Source of the DNA: Gadus chalcogrammus
Lineage: Eukaryota > Chordata > Actinopteri > Gadiformes > Gadidae
Assembly (NCBI RefSeq): GCF_026213295.1
Contig: NC_079417.1
Location: 4,484,451 to 4,548,450 of the forward strand
Length of the DNA: 64,000 nt
Reading direction: 5' to 3'
The position numbers were made by a program, and so were the translations under genes. The notes below the pieces were generated by a model, which did not search any database, had not been told where the DNA came from, and was given only the letters and a program-made list of their open reading frames with translations. Of the stretch, positions 1 to 24,702 are shown piece by piece. Position 1 is the stretch's first letter. Every line of letters begins with the position of its first letter.

Positions 1-890
1 TGGCAGTGGAGTGGAGTCTGTGCAACCCACCCAGTTCCTTGGGGTGCATATCACAGACGAGCTGACATGGTCCACTAACAACGCCTCCACTTCCTTCGCC
101 GGATGAGGAGAGCTGACCTACCCCCATCTGCGCTCACCACCTTCTACAGCAGTGCTATTGAGAGCATCCTTATCAGCAGGATCTCAGTCTGGTACGACAG
201 CGGCCCTGCTGCTGACCAGAAGGCTCTACAGAGGGTGGTGAGGACTGCAGAGAAGATCACCAGATTAGCCCAACCATCCATCCAGGACCTGTACCTGTCC
301 CACTGCCGCAAGAGAGCCACCGATATCACCAAAGACCCCACCCACCCAGCACACAATCTGTTCACCCCCTACCATCTGGCATGCGCGACCGCGGTGTGCG
401 GTGCAAGACTACAAAGACTCAGCAACAGCTTATTCCCACAGGCCATCAGACTACTCGACTCACTCAAGAAAATGACATGAATAGGACAACCCCTGCACCC
501 ACAAAGACCAAATTACTGTTTAAATAGTCTCAACTCAATGTCTGTATGATGCTCTTTATATGCACAATAACATACATGTTTACATACATATGTATCTCCA
601 TGCTGCTATTCTGCACTTTGCACTTTACTATATTGCACCATTTATTATTGCACCTCAATAACATCAAGTACAACTACTAGCACCACAAAATAAACTACAC
701 AGCTATAATGTATATGCCCACTGTCTGTCTGTATATGTTGTGTTTAATTTCTGTTGTCTTTGTGCACTATTATATTATATGTTGCGTGTTAAAATATTAC
801 TTGCACATTTGGAGTCTGGGGAAATGCAATTTCGCAACTTACTTATTGCATGGTCTGATTGACAATAAAGTTCACTTTGACTTTGACTTT
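1..890 (+). mobile_element. 3' end of an L2-like LINE (reverse-transcriptase ORF relic plus 3' UTR)
   Basis: Relic of the C-terminal end of a non-LTR retrotransposon ORF2. Bases 11-100 read FLGVHITDELTWST in one frame. From about 85 the reading continues in another frame with HFLRRMRRADLPP, and then to a stop at 478-480 with the typical motifs ALQRVVRTAEKIT, IQDLY and FPQAIRLL. The frame change near 85-95 shows it is dead. A non-coding 3' UTR follows and ends around 860-890 in GACAATAAAGTTCACTTTGA and TTTGAC repeats, a common tail for fish LINEs. Clade assignment (L2/CR1 group) is from remembered motif similarity. The 5' part lies outside the window. It sits in a smarca2 intron, sense to the gene. 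Confidence 0.8.
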
Positions 891-1223
891 CCAAGAAATG
901 CTGACATAAAAACCTTTTCCCTGTGTGGTATTTCAGAGAAAAGCGAATGAGTCAGAGCCTGTTCAATGTTATTTGTCTTGTTGCAATTGAAACCGTTATT
1001 TTATCGGTGTTTATCAGAAAGACGTCAAAATAGTTATTTGGAGGAAAGATTATGGTTAATTAAAAACAAATGCCCTGACATTGGTGAGAAAGGCCGTTAT
1101 TAAAAAGGGATGATCTGTTTCTAGAAGTTGACATTCAAGCATGGGTAAAGATGTGGTTTGCTTGGAAATAAAGTATGTGGAAGGTTCCAGCACTTGACAT
1201 TGTACGTGGTGACTGTCTCACAG

Positions 1224-8147
<6,924 letters not shown>

Positions 8148-9460
8148 GCAGGAGGAGGAGGAGGAGGAGGATGAAGATAAGTCATCACACCTATCAAACA
8201 AACAATTATACGTTGTTTAGCGCGGTGGCTCCGACACCATTTGATGTTTCTTCCGGGGGATTCTCGACATCGGTTCCCGCTCGAGATTGGATGCAAATGG
8301 AAAAGATATGCCATTGTGTCTTTTGTACATTTCAGATTGGAACAATTTAGCGATTGATCGAAAAAAAGACTAAAATTATATATTGAAAAAAGTTGATCTT
8401 TAAACACCAGCTTTTCTATTGTTACTGGATGCACTTTTTTGAATTGATAGAATGTGATCTTCTAAACACAAAACAAAGGATAAGAAGATATCTGAAGCCA
8501 ATTTGGTTTGATAAGAAAACGTGTTATATTTTTATTTGGTCTTAAATCATGTTTTACCTATACCCGTGTGTGTATATTTTACATGGTCCTAATTGCGAAC
8601 CATTTTGCCACTGACGTAGTCTTCCGAAGTTGTTTTTATCCTTGGGGCAAAAACCAACAAAATCTATGTGCTTAATCTAGAAAACCCTAACTTGTGCCTT
8701 ATAAAACATAAAAAGTCGGAAAAAAAATGTCTCCTCACCTAACTCAACTGCAGTTGCTTTCCATAGAATGCCGTAACCTTTCATTTTAGTCACCCAGTTA
8801 ATTAAACCTGCATCAAATGTACCTATACTTAGCTTGAGTTACTTTGGTGGTTCTGCGTTTAAAGTCCAGAACAGTTATTTTATTTTGAAATATGCAGTGG
8901 TAGACACTTGGCTAATAAGTCCCCTAAATGCTTGGCTTCCTTATGTTATAGTGCATGAATCAGTATACTTTTAATGACATGCATAAGCTTTCGCTCGTTT
9001 CGGCTAATGTTTATTTTCAACAGTCGACTTCTAAATTCGCAGAAGATGTATCTCTGTAGAAACGGTGTTATCTAGCATGTGGAGAAAGGCAGTGTTGCTG
9101 CTTAGTATTTGAGTTCAGATGTTTAGGATTAATCAATTCTATTAACCGCATCTACAATTTTGCTTACAAGTATTTTGCCTATCACCCATTATTAATGCTT
9201 TAATCAAGATATTATTCTGCAGTATTTTTTGTTTGACATATAGTCAAAGTTGTTTACATTCAAAGCTCTTATAAAATTGATACAATCTTATACCCTCGAT
9301 TTGTTTTACAATACAGGTATTGATTATATGCAAATATATATCCTTATGTATGTATTAAGAGTGCCAGCAAACTGAAACAGCCAACATTAGTGTAACTTAC
9401 TATTTGCTTTGTTTGCACATAGTCTTTTTGGCAGAATTTCAGAGCCATGGGCAAATAAAA
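8148..9460 (+). other. smarca2: Probable smarca2 3' UTR
   Basis: AT-rich non-coding sequence after the stop codon. Candidate poly(A) signals are ATTAAA at 8801-8806 and AATAAA at 9454-9459; which one is used cannot be told from sequence. It starts with a (GAG)n run at about 8149-8170. Confidence 0.5.
9454..9459 (+). promoter_or_regulatory. smarca2: Candidate poly(A) signal for smarca2
   Basis: Canonical AATAAA 1.3 kb after the smarca2 stop codon, the first canonical hexamer I find downstream. ATTAAA at 8801 is an earlier alternative. Confidence 0.35.
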
Positions 9461-9520
9461 ACATATTTTCAGCACATGACGTATCCTGAGTGATCTTCTC
9501 CTCAGTATCAACATGTGACA

Positions 9521-9579
9521 CACACAAAAACACACACACACACATACACAGACACACACACACACGCACACACACACAA
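9521..9579. repeat. Imperfect (CA)n microsatellite
   Basis: (CA)n with CACAAAAAC, CATACACAG and CGCA interruptions, just downstream of the smarca2 poly(A) candidate. Confidence 0.95.
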
Positions 9580-9599
9580 TCTGCATTAACATGCTAAAA

Positions 9600-10140
9600 A
9601 CATTAATTTTTACAGAAGAATATGTTTCAGTTATGATAAATCTGAATAATCATCCGATTATTTTTTTTGGACATAAAGAAATGCGTACATACTCTCTCTC
9701 TCGCTCGCTCGCTCCCTCACTGACTTCCTAAACCAAAGAATGCCTCTGGGTTCTGGCCGTATCGGCCCTCAACAGATGGGCTTTTGTTGGAGGGCTGTGC
9801 TGATAGTCTGGGGGGATCCACACGCGGTTTGTGGGCGCTCCCCCCTGCTCAGCAGAGTCTGCCCAGCTGCTGGGTCGCAGGGGGCTGCCAGCACCTCATG
9901 CATTCAAGACTGTCTAGTCCGCAGGGTGGGTTGTGTATTCCTCCGGATAAGGACGGGCCCAGGAGTTTCCAGACCCTCAACCTTCGAATGTGTGCGACGG
10001 GAATGAGCGATGTCATCTTCTCCTTTCTTTGATGTCCCATCTCCTTTTTTTTGTGACCCCTGCACAGACGAAGAACACGGGCTAAATATTCTAGGATTTA
10101 ATCAACCACTATAGTAACCACTAAGTAATTGTATCGAGCG
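9600..10140. other. Intergenic sequence, no gene seen
   Basis: Apart from a short CTCTCTCGCTCGCTCG stretch near 9694-9713 I recognise nothing. Two ~85-codon open frames at about 9740-10032 have no protein-like features. Confidence 0.6.
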
Positions 10141-10400
10141 CCGTACCATGGCATTAAAATGACATGGTACAACATGCAATGCCATTTTATTGCATCCGTG
10201 TCAATGTCGTCAAAAATGACATTTTACATCATACAATGTCAATAAAATGACATTGTGCATCATACAATGTCAATAAAATGACATTGTATGATAAACATTG
10301 TAATTTTTTACGACATTTGACAACAAACCTATCCGTCTCTTTTCATTTCAGGACATTGTACAACATACAATGTCATTTTGATGACATTGTTTGACACCAC
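10140..10400. repeat. Palindromic satellite-like repeat cluster
   Basis: At least five variants of the palindromic unit TGACATTGTACATCATACAA / TTGTATGATGTACAATGTCA, joined by AATAAAATGACATTG linkers, are arranged head to tail with a ~40-bp period and gaps. Every unit can fold back on itself and pair with its neighbours. Confidence 0.85.
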
Positions 10401-10605
10401 ACACACAAATACCGTCACTCAAAAACGTCAAAAGTAAATCTATAAAAAGAAAAGCAGGTCAATAGCGCTGTCTGCCTCCCGTCAGGCAGCGTGTGCTAAG
10501 GCGTGTCAGGACGCTGGTGGCAAGGAGCAGGGAAAGGCAGCGGTCAGCCTTCTCTTTAAGCCTGGACCTCTGATGTTTAAGGACAGCCCTGTCTGTCTGT
10601 CTCGG

Positions 10606-10673
<68 letters not shown>
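10606..10673. repeat. (GA)n microsatellite
   Basis: Uninterrupted GA repeat of about 34 units. Confidence 0.98.
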
Positions 10674-10677
<4 letters not shown>

Positions 10678-11035
10678 AGCTAACAGCAGCAGGGCAGGAC
10701 AGTCTAGTCAGCTGGGCTGTCCATGAAGAAAAGTTCTTTCTGGGTCACATCCCAAAATTAAAGCATTGTTGCGGGACTTGCGTCACACTTTTCTTTTTGG
10801 CCACAAACTGCTCCCTAGTGACCCGTCTCTTTGGTGAAAGCGGCTAAATATTAATAGCAGGAAATGGTATATTATGACCGTTTACCATGTCTGACTTTCA
10901 ACTTTTTATAGTAGGATAATAACAAGATTTACACTTATTGATTTTACAACTATCAGTAATACCTGTTTTCCTATTCCTTCGATACAATGTTCTCTGTTCC
11001 AGAACAGATTTAAGAAAGATTGACATTTTACGTAA

Positions 11036-13846
<2,811 letters not shown>

Positions 13847-14466
13847 TCAAAACAGCTTTTTCTTTTTGTATTCCTGCTATTTTAAACAGAGCTCACCCAA
13901 GCCCGTTCCCTTTGGGTCCAGCGGTGCCCTGTTTATCTAGGTCTTTGAAGTGCCCAAGAGCGCTTGGAAGAGACATGAGCCCGAGAAGAAAGAGGCAAAT
14001 TAGATGCTAATCCCGCTTCTGTGCATCAGAGATGTCAGCTGTAAAAAGTCAGGTGGCCGGTGCGATTCCTGCTATTTCTCTGTAGCCTTTGTGTGCAGGA
14101 ACCGCCGTCATCACATTCTCACCGCGCGCCAGGCGCAGGTCGGCTCAGCCCTCCCCGACCAATGATTCAGGGAATTTCTGCCGCAAAGCCTTTCTTATGA
14201 GTCCTGAATGGTGCTGGTGAAAAGGCCAGGTGCTCGGTATTATCAGAGCACCGCGCTTCTATCTGCTGTCGCGGCTTCGGGGGACCAGCCGAGTCTAACT
14301 CCTGCACCACTTGAAAGGCGGCCGGGAAGGGGGGCTTTGTCTCCCCCTGAATGCCACGGTTCAGGGCTGCTTTGCCGCATGATTGGGAGAAAAAAATTGT
14401 TTTCTTTCTCTGCCCCCCTTTTTTTTGTTTTTCCGTTCGGAACCGCAGCTGTTCAAACTCCTGCGA

Positions 14467-15093
14467 CGGAAAAGATGGACAGCCGTGGTCAAGTGTATAG
14501 CAACTTGTTTGTGCATCAACGCTTTTATTTCTCCTTCATTTTGAACATAATTAATGATCTTTGCACCTTACAGCGAAGTGCTTCTAATTGGCTGACGTCG
14601 ATTTTCAGTAAGTGCATTCAGGGCTATTATTGACTAAAGAAGCCCAATGCAAACATCTATCACAGATTCTAATTTAATATAATTAGTTGGTGTATTCATC
14701 AATCTCGTGTGAGAAAGAGAGTGTGCGGACATACATGCGTCGTACTCGCACGTATGTGGGCAATTCTGTGAGTGCATTTGTCCATCCAAAAAGTGTGTAG
14801 GGAATCCAATTATGGTCTGGTGTGTGAGTGGAGCTGTGGATACGTGCCTTTCCATAGCAACATAGCATAGCATCGTCTCCCAGGGGGGTCCCAGGCCTCT
14901 ACTCAGGTTAGCCAGGAGACATCAGTGCTCATACTCCCCCCTAGCCTTCTCCTGGCCCACCCTCCCTGAGTCGGACATCCTCATGTTGCTATAGGGAGCA
15001 TCGGACAGGGAACAGATGTTTTACCTTCCTGCCCTCACCTGCTCATTCCCTCTATTTGCTGCATGCGATTTTGCGTGACATTGTCACAGCCCT
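14467..15093. repeat. Diverged non-coding duplication, copy B
   Basis: Second copy of 12340-13125 in the same orientation about 2 kb downstream. I estimate roughly 75-85% identity over the alignable part, higher near 14755-14945 (TTTGTCCATCC to CATACTCCCCCCTAGCC). Neither copy shows retrotransposon tails or terminal inverted repeats. Confidence 0.88.
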
Positions 15094-15680
15094 GCGAATA
15101 ATCACTCATGGGACTCGCAGTGTCCCTCCATCGGGACGGACCAGAGATGGGGCCGATCCCGTGCATGCTGCACAGTGCAGCATGCAGAGGTCACGGCCCA
15201 TTTTTATTTGTCTCACTGACATATCTGAAGGAAGGACGTAACCTGCAATCAGCAGCCATTCAGCCCCCTCAGGCCTTTATCCTCTCCGTGTCACCCAGGT
15301 TGGGGCAGAGTGCCCTTCACTCTGAAGGGCTTTTGGAAGTATGAGAGTATGAGTTACCCTTGCAATTGTAATATAAGTACATCTATCTACAACTTTCAAG
15401 ATTAAGCTGTCAAAAGTTGCACATTAGCAATGTTCTGCAAAGATAAAATACAAAGGGTGAATGTTGAATTTCGTATTTTTCTTTACAGAACATTGTTCAA
15501 AGACAGTGCGAAAATAATTTACACTTTATAGCAAAAGTTCAAGTGATTGTAGATACTTGTGTGTTTCAAGATGGGCAATTAACGTTGTGTGCCAAGAAAA
15601 GTGGACTATTAGGTTTTCGTTGTTCACGTAAGAAAAATAAACTTTAATGTAGGTGTCCTCACTAGGTGTCCTCACCTAGT
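15094..15680. other. Intergenic sequence, no gene seen
   Basis: Nothing recognised except a GTGCATGCTGCACAGTGCAGCATGC near-palindrome around 15160-15186. Confidence 0.5.
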
Positions 15681-15681
15681 G

Positions 15682-15987
15682 TTAGAAATTGTCCTCACTT
15701 GACATTCTTGACACATTAATGGTGCTCTCTTCTTCCTGGGCCTCCAAAACATGCTGCCTTAGGTTTTCAAAGTACTCGTCTTCAAAAAGAAATCGACCTG
15801 CCGGTGGTAAAGCCTCAATGGCCCCTTTCTGGTCCTCAGGTGCCAAGAGCTTATCAAAGCCTATAGCAGCCTCTGCGTATCGCTCCCTTACTGAGGTCCT
15901 CATCTGTGGCGAGGTCATCTTAGCGTAATGAGGGAAGCTCTGTCGACAATTACGCAGCTGAACCTTAAAACCTACTCCCTGATCACT
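15682..15987 (-). other. Protein-like open segment, possible orphan exon or gene fragment
   Basis: On the minus strand, a frame open from a stop near 15988 down to TAA at about 15682 encodes about 100 residues. They include VQLRNCRQSFPHYAKMTSPQ, then RTSVRERYAEAAIGFDKLLA, PEDQKGAIEALPPAGRFLFE and DEYFENLRQHVLEAQEEES. The balanced charged and hydrophobic content looks like real protein, unlike other frames in this desert. On the minus strand a TATAG sits at the upstream limit and GTGAGGAC follows ...RMSS near 15703, so AG and GT dinucleotides fit exon edges, though the upstream pyrimidine tract is poor. I do not recognise the family. It may be a relic of a gene or transposon, or chance. Confidence 0.35.
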
Positions 15988-16169
15988 CTATAATTTTCCC
16001 TTGGGGATCTGTCGGGAGTCTCTATCCCTTTCTCCTCAGTTTGTGGTTATTCTTCATAGAGAATGTCGCTGATGGGAAAACGGAGTGGTGTAGTATTGAT
16101 TTTGTTGTTTTGTCTTGTGTCCACCTCACTCCATCTAGTCTTCACTGTATTAAGCTGAGATTGGACTGA

Positions 16170-16172
<3 letters not shown>

Positions 16173-16248
<76 letters not shown>

Positions 16249-16250
16249 TG
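16173..16250. repeat. (TG)n/(TGCG)n compound microsatellite
   Basis: (TG)n for about 35 bases, then about nine TGCG units. Confidence 0.97.
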
Positions 16251-17062
16251 AAAACAATTTTTTCCCTAGAAGATGTTTGTGAAATCAGCATCTTAAAGGT
16301 TTATCGTTCCCTGTGGTCTAGCTATACTTTTTGTTAACACGCTGGTTGAGCCCCATGATGTTCCCTTCAAATAGACTCTCCTCTGCCCTTCAGACAGCCC
16401 CAGTATACCACTGAGGCGTCTCGTGTTCCTTGTGTCGCGCCAGACAGTTGTCTGTTCCCTCGACTCGTTCGGTTCTCCACACTGCCTTGCACACGACTCG
16501 TCACGTTTATTCTATAGGTCTGATTGTTTTCCACCTGGCCGTAACATTTGTCTTGACATTTTATCCAGAATGATACATGTGGCTTTTTTGAGGCTGATAA
16601 TAATCAAGGTATACAATTAAAATCGGAATATCTACAAGAGTAAGAGTAGAAAGAGATTCGCTTCCAATTTTCTCAAACAACCGGACGGAGTGCAGAGTAA
16701 TTATGGTAATGCCAACAGGCAAGGTTGCCTAAAACCTTTTTTCCCATTCACCCAAAATTGCAATTTTTAAGCCATTCTGTGTTATCAACACACTTAATTC
16801 CTTCAGTTTGGAAGTTTGGACTATTCTCAACTCACTGTTGTTGTGCTGTGTCTTCATGCCTGCCCTACCAACCACTAGCCAGCTCTATGAGGAGACCTGT
16901 ATTGTTCTCCACCTCCTCACACTCTCTTCCCACTAGGGGGTTTGTCGGGTTGTTTTGCACTGCTTTCCAGAGCGTCTGCAACACTTTGAGTAACAACAAC
17001 AACACCAACAACAACTTGTTGAAGCACAGTTGTACTTTTGTTCAATCTTTATGATAAACAGT
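16251..17062. other. Intergenic sequence, no gene seen
   Basis: Nothing recognised. A short AACAACAACACCAACAAC stretch lies near 16993-17012. Confidence 0.55.
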
Positions 17063-17100
17063 GCATATAGAGGACCTGCCTCGGAAAGCCCTCTATATGC
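17063..17100. repeat. Short hairpin
   Basis: GCATATAGAGG (17063-17073) and CCTCTATATGC (17090-17100) form an 11-bp perfect stem around a 16-nt loop. It is too short for a typical microRNA precursor. Confidence 0.8.
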
Positions 17101-20100
17101 CCCCAGGATCTCAACTTCAGACATACTGAACATACAATTATAATATGGGCCTAAGAAGGCGATGTATCGCTCTTTGTTAAAAACTTTAATGATCAGCTCA
17201 TTAAATCATGACCATCTGTAATTAATGGTATACATAAGTTTTATTTTCTGAAATGGATGGCATTTATTTAACCGTTGTTCATTTTTCACATCTTAATATC
17301 ATTCATATGCGCTTCCATCTGCATCACGACGGCAGTTTGACAGTTTACTTCCTAATCATGTCTGAGTGAAGTGAATGGTTCTTACTGGTGACGTTGATGC
17401 ATCAGCCCTCTCCCCCTCTTTTTGGATGATAAAGTTTATATTATCTTTATTTGCAGAGACAAACATCATACTTTCTAATTCTGTCTGACCACACAGAAGA
17501 GATGTTTCTTAGATTCCACTTCATTATTGTGTCCGACGTGTGGGAAATGATCTGCAAGCTCAGTTCACAACCCTGATGGGAATCGACTTCAGGGCAGAGG
17601 TGACAAATGTTTTATCACAACACCTGCATCTGTGTTATAACACTATGTGTGTGTGTCGAAATCCATATAAACCTGTCAACTTCCAAGCCAAGAACATCCA
17701 GGAAACAGCTTCTACCGAAAGGGACAGAGAGAGGATAGCCGATAGAATGAACTGCTTGTGTCTCGTGATGAGATGCTAAAATAATGTATGTGGGCGTCAG
17801 GAAAAACAAGTTATGTGTTAACATCATATCCAAAAAAGCTGCTACGCTTACAGGTTTTGTCGCCCTTCAACAGTGGCAGTCTGCCGCCTGGTCTTAATAT
17901 GTACTATTTTCATACAAACCAAAGGACAAAGTCCTCCAGTGGGCATGCTAGATTCCTGAAGGTCGACGGTGTTCAACACCATACCCTCTCTGATGCCTGT
18001 AAAATGTTTAACAATATTTATTCAAGTTTCATTAGGAGGTGTCTATTTAATTATGTGGTTCTTCAATAGTACTCAGTAATTAAATTAGTAATATGATATG
18101 TTTGTTTGACATGAGGCTCCTGTTACTCCTTCTAAACTAATATGGTAATACAATTACCTCCTGTCTAAAGCTAATGCCCCAATGACTGTGTTTTATTAGT
18201 CATTTATGTTATCCTGGGAACCAGCCTAATATTTTCTTTGTTGGTCATACGGGTCTGGCCTTCCCCCCATTCAGACCGGTTTCCAGTTACTAATATGGGG
18301 CGGCGGGTTTGACTGTACAGAGGAGCGCCCTATGGGAACAACCAAGATGGCTGCCGTTGATGTGTCACACGTTTGATTTCCCTGATTGGTTGTTAGGTAA
18401 ACTAATTGACATATAGAGACATTTTGGTCTGCCCCAGCTGACACACCCCTTGGAGGTCGAACATGAACATGTTCAAGACTAATACACATGTGTTAATTGG
18501 TCTGGCGATGTCAGGCTGCCTTTATGTAGAACGAATCTCTCTTCCGTTTTGTTTTGTTTGTTTACTCCCTTGGCTAATAATACCCTGAGGCTGATCCAGA
18601 GATTGCAATCGTGACCTTTTGACTGTACACCCTCTGGGACTTCACATCGTGTAATTACCATTCCCCATTAAGATACTTCCACCAGGATGTATTTGTCTGT
18701 CTGATTAACTCTTATTGTTGCCAATGTGCACTTATTAGTTGGTGGCATCACTCATACATCATTGATCGCCCTCTGAAGGGTGGTTTCATCCAACGTACGG
18801 GTTTCTAAGCTCTTTTGCTGGACATCCCAGTTGGCGACCTGTCATCAAACATCCTCTCGCTTGACAAGCGACTGGCAAGAGTAGTTCAGGCACATCTGTT
18901 ACCATTGAAGAACATCTATAAGCGAAATGAAAATAAATTGTATAGATGCCTTGTGATCCATGAACTTCTCAGGACCTTGAGTATGTCAAGCATGCTTTTT
19001 AAGATTTTTGGTTGATCTCAATGATCAAACGTCAAATAAATGTTCATCCTCCAGCTAGTGTGAAATGCCAACAGGCTCTCATTCATGTTGACAGGCTCTT
19101 ACTTATTTAATGAGGTATGATTTTAGTTTGATCTCAATAACCTGACCTATGGACCATTTAGTCGCTACACTGACAGAGTTATTTATGCTTTTCAATATCG
19201 AGCAGACTTTATGGCCTGTGCTGTCTCTGTGGAATTTAGAAAACACTTTGTTGAAAATGTTTCTTCCAACTTTTTTCCAAAAACTGAAAAGACCTTGTGT
19301 TTTGTTTGGCTCTTCTGCTCTCCCAGGCTTTTAGACGCCTGTTTGTCATTTTGATTGTTTTGTAGCTACTCACTCAGCCTTTCTTGTTTAAACATTGATA
19401 TAGAGCTGATCCAAGGATGCAGGAACCCTGAATATATGACACTAAACACACCAATGACACACACCCAACAGATGGCAGTTAGGCCTCAAATACATTTCAG
19501 AAGAAGATGGTCTGGGTTAGCGCTGCCTCCCGTATGAACGCTGTTTATATCTGATCGGCCAGATGGCTTTTTGCACGGGAGTAAACCTACATGTGTCAGG
19601 TCTGCATGGGAATGTACATTTAAACAACAAAGACTCCATTTTAAAAAATTGTCCGTTACCGGCTCCTTACTTGCCCTGCTTCTAATGAATCCCATTTTAG
19701 GATGAATGGGTTGCTGGTTCAAATGATGTGTGGGTATTCACTGAATCATTAGTTAACTATTATTAGTAGTTGCTCTGATCTTGAAACACACTGGACACAC
19801 TGACAGCATTTTTGAATATGCAGAATGCATGTGTGTTTGAATGAGACTTTGTGTCATTCATCTTCAGGGAATGAAGAGATTTCAAGGCCTTTTTCCGTCC
19901 AATTCCTTCATAGTTACTGATGATTTATTGAATCTTTGTGACATCTAGGATGATCGAATATAATCTCTTTTCATAGTTTGATGAACATGCATTTCAGTGG
20001 ATTAAATACGCATTTTCATTGAGAGCACAGGAACATTTATCTTTATATTGTTGGTGCAGCCCACGCTCCACTTTTATGTATTACCAACAAAACGAGTCAC

Positions 20101-20230
20101 TGTTTCCCACGAACACTTGGGAAGCAGTGACTGGAATGTTGTTTCCAAATAATCGGACTTAGTGGAAATGATTAAGAGTTTCCGGTGACATTGGATAGCT
20201 TTCATTATTCCGGTAAAAGCAAAATGAGGA
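17101..20230. other. Intergenic desert, no gene seen
   Basis: 3.1 kb of mostly AT-rich, unique-looking sequence. Frames of 60-93 codons exist but none shows a domain, codon bias or splice context that I can support. Confidence 0.55.
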
Positions 20231-20370
20231 CTCGCTTATACGCACCACGCACTCACACACACACATGCACTCATGCTTTACGACTCTAAATCACACCCGA
20301 AGACACACACTGATGCACACAGACACACACACAAACACACACACACGCACAAACACACACACACACACAG
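20231..20370. repeat. Imperfect (CA)n cluster
   Basis: Interrupted (CA)n at 20250-20268 and 20300-20368 with CACAAACACA and GACACACA variants. Confidence 0.95.
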
Positions 20371-20759
20371 TGATTCAAAATCCCAGAGATGGCTATTTGT
20401 CCTTTTATAATAGTTTTCTACTATTAGTGGGTTAATAGACCACCGGAGCTGGGCGAACGTGTCCTGATACTGGGTTTTGTTTAGGGAGGAGATGGCATCC
20501 ATCTTCTTTCAGTCCAGGGCTCCAGACCAGCGCTTTCTCCATAACCCCATCACCATTGTGCCTTCCAAATGCAGCCCTCTCTTGGGCAGATGAGTAACGA
20601 TGGGTATAAATATACTGGATATTTTAATCCCTCGTAGAGAAAAAGTTGGTTCAAAAGTTGAGTTCAAAACAAAAGATCTGCATCAAGCCTTTTTCTGTCC
20701 GGGCGTCAGCATTTAAACCGACACACACATACGCACAAACGCACACACATATACTGTGT

Positions 20760-20992
20760 ACCCCACTCACACTTACGCCGTCTACCCACTGCGGAAGGCG
20801 TGGCTGACGGATAGGGGAGTAGTCTTTGCAGAGGCATACGTCAGCCAAGCCCGAGCATACATGTTCATCTGATTGGATGACGGATCCGTCGGATACAACG
20901 GAACGGATGGATCCACAATGCATTGCGGCTCCGCCCCATTCAAAGTCAATGGGATCCGTCCGTTGACGGATGCAGTGGGCAAGAGGGGTTAT
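20760..20992. mobile_element. Possible MITE with inverted ends
   Basis: CCCACTGCGG near 20786 and GCAGTGGGC near 20971-20979 are inverted relative to each other. Internal GACGGATCCGT and GGATCCGTCC words also pair. The arrangement resembles a small inverted-repeat element. No target-site duplication was found and the boundaries are uncertain. Confidence 0.35.
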
Positions 20993-21082
20993 ACCTATGC
21001 GTATGTATGCTTTTGTAATCTCAAAAAGCACCACCAAATACATACTATGATATGAAAGAATATGCTTTGTGTGGAAATAAGA

Positions 21083-21312
<230 letters not shown>

Positions 21313-21339
21313 CATGCATGCGTGCGTGTGTGTGGTGGG

Positions 21340-22499
21340 GGGAGGTCAGGTGTTGTCATGCCTGAGATTCTGGGGCCAAGGGACTGTGGAATCATCTGGA
21401 GGGAACAAACCTGTGTTCACTGAATTAGAAAGTGACAAAACTATGTCATTGCACTTCAGTAAGGGATACAAAAACAGAGCGGCAGGGAGACGTAGAACTA
21501 ATCGCGAGCCCACACATAAAATGATGGAATTAGCATCAACAAAACCAAAGCTCTAATGCTGGGAGGGACAAGAAGAGTTGCATGAATTATGCATTCATAT
21601 TTTAAAGGCGTTTAAAAAGAGGTCACATAAATGTCTAGGCAGCCAATATTAATTTGTCAAGAGAGCAAAGCATTAATTCCGCTGTGCTGTGACTAGTGTC
21701 CTAAGGGTTTTCTGAGAGTGTGTGGTTGGAGTTCCACAGAATCACCGCCACAGTGTTCAGGGTCCTGAGACTAAAACGTGTCAGAACCCTGCAGTAAACG
21801 AAACCCGAGACGCAACTAACTACTGCTACACATGAACCCCTACCGGCCAAGGAAGTCCATGTCTGTATCCTTATCCACAACAAACAAGTGTAGCTCCCCC
21901 TGATCCAAACAGTGGGAAGTACATTTCGATCTGCATTAACCATTGGGGGTTGGAAGGGAGGGGTACTTGGTTAGTTGGTTAAGGTCGGTTTGCTGTTTGC
22001 ATCAGGACAAAGTGTGCACAGTGGATTCGATAATTGAGGAGTGTTTCCAGGATATGAGGACAAAGTATTCACACACAGAGGGAGACAGGGAGATGGGGTG
22101 AGTCAGCTCTCAGCTATGAGGGTGTGTGGCTCTCGGGATCCAATCAGGGGAGAGACAGAGGAGTTGGTGGGAACAAACAGCAGGCTTCTCCACAGAACCT
22201 CTGGGGAAACAGTGAAGGAAACTGTTTATCTTGGAAAGGGTTTTGAGTATGTTTTACAAAAGGCTTGCATTCATTTTGATATACTGTGTGTCTTCTAACT
22301 GCCGAAAGCACACAGCCCGGTTTCATTCTGATGCATCGCTTTACTTTGCCTACTTTCCTTTTCGTTGTTAGTGTTCAATGGAGGGAGAAAATAACTATCA
22401 GTAATGTTGATCATTATAAATGTCCTCATTGCACTGTCCTCATTGCATCATTTTCCGACATTTGTTTTAGCCGCTTTTCTAACCAGAACAATATTATTG
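21340..22499. other. Intergenic sequence, no gene seen
   Basis: No exon, RNA gene or clear repeat recognised. Confidence 0.55.
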
Positions 22500-22690
22500 C
22501 CTAACATTCACCCATTCATTCACACACCAACGGCGGTGTCAACCACGCAAGGCAACAGCCAGCTCGTCAGGAGCAGTATGTGCTAGGTGTCTTGCTCAGG
22601 GACACCTCAACACTTAGCTAGGAGGAGCTGGGGATCGAACTAGCCACCTTCCGGTTTCCAGTCACACCGCTTCACCTCCTGTGCTGGCTC
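22500..22690 (-). mobile_element. Common fish tRNA-like/SINE-type repeat
   Basis: Contains GGTGTCTTGCTCAGGGACAC, CTCAACACTTAGCTAGGAGG and AGCTGGGGATCGAAC, followed by CCTTCCGGTTTCCAGTC. I recall this word order as one of the most widespread short repeats of teleosts. GGGGATCGAAC is a reverse B-box-like motif, suggesting tRNA ancestry on the minus strand. Exact ends are unclear. Confidence 0.6.
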
Positions 22691-22699
22691 CTGCTGCCC

Positions 22700-24702
<2,003 letters not shown>

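Noticed and set aside
17063..17100. microRNA precursor
   Set aside because: The stem is only 11 bp and does not fit a precursor of usual length.
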